This document shows positions 5,695 to 5,710 of a stretch of DNA of 5,710 nt, in pieces; position 1 is the first letter of the stretch; each line of letters starts with the position of its first letter. The notes under the pieces are model-generated. The model searched no databases. It saw only the letters and a program-made list of their open reading frames with translations, and was not told the origin of the DNA. The stretch is from Stenotrophobium sp040387055 (GTDB lineage Bacteria; Pseudomonadota; Gammaproteobacteria; Nevskiales; Nevskiaceae), in assembly GCA_040387055.1 (NCBI GenBank), contig JAZKEM010000101.1:1-5710 (forward strand). Reading direction: 5' to 3'. The position numbers were made by a program, and so were the translations under genes.

Positions 5695-5710
5695 GTGACT
5701 TTCTTTGATA

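Noticed and set aside
5489..5710. PyrR C-terminus upstream of pyrB, as in Pseudomonas
   Set aside because: None of the minus-strand frames resembles the PyrR ending, so pyrR is not visible here.

Overview
The window reads as a stretch of proteobacterial chromosome, probably gamma- or betaproteobacterial. The grounds are a Pseudomonas-type PyrB plus inactive PyrC' pair, twitching-motility chemosensory proteins of the PilH/PilJ type, and moderately high GC in the coding regions. Every recognisable gene lies on the minus strand, so the window is read from right to left. No mobile element, CRISPR array, tRNA or rRNA was seen.

Layout in transcription order. (1) 5489-5710 is a structured, apparently non-coding region upstream of pyrB. 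It holds two GC-rich hairpins, a segment resembling a dispersed repeat, and an inverted repeat abutting the pyrB start codon. (2) pyrB (aspartate carbamoyltransferase) and pyrC' (a dihydroorotase homologue that has lost its metal ligands) overlap by four bases (ATGA). They probably form one enzyme complex at the second step of pyrimidine synthesis. (3) A 111-base gap carries a plausible promoter. It is followed by pilH (single-domain response regulator) and pilJ (type IV pilus methyl-accepting chemoreceptor), 35 bases apart, ended by a perfect 14-bp-stem terminator. (4) A 212-base AT-rich to C-rich leader region contains a perfect palindrome matching the Cra/FruR (LacI-family) operator consensus. 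(5) The first 146 codons of an ATP-type phosphoenolpyruvate carboxykinase run off the left edge.

The genes fall into three separate jobs: pyrimidine synthesis, surface sensing/twitching control, and gluconeogenesis. The link between the pyr genes and the pil genes is positional, not mechanistic.

I found no clearly new multi-gene system. The points most worth checking are: the pilH-pilJ pair lacking the usual pilI and the rest of the Pil-Chp operon; the Cra-like site well placed to activate pckA; and the way pyrB starts, with no Shine-Dalgarno, a hairpin at the AUG, and an open upstream frame whose stop overlaps the start.
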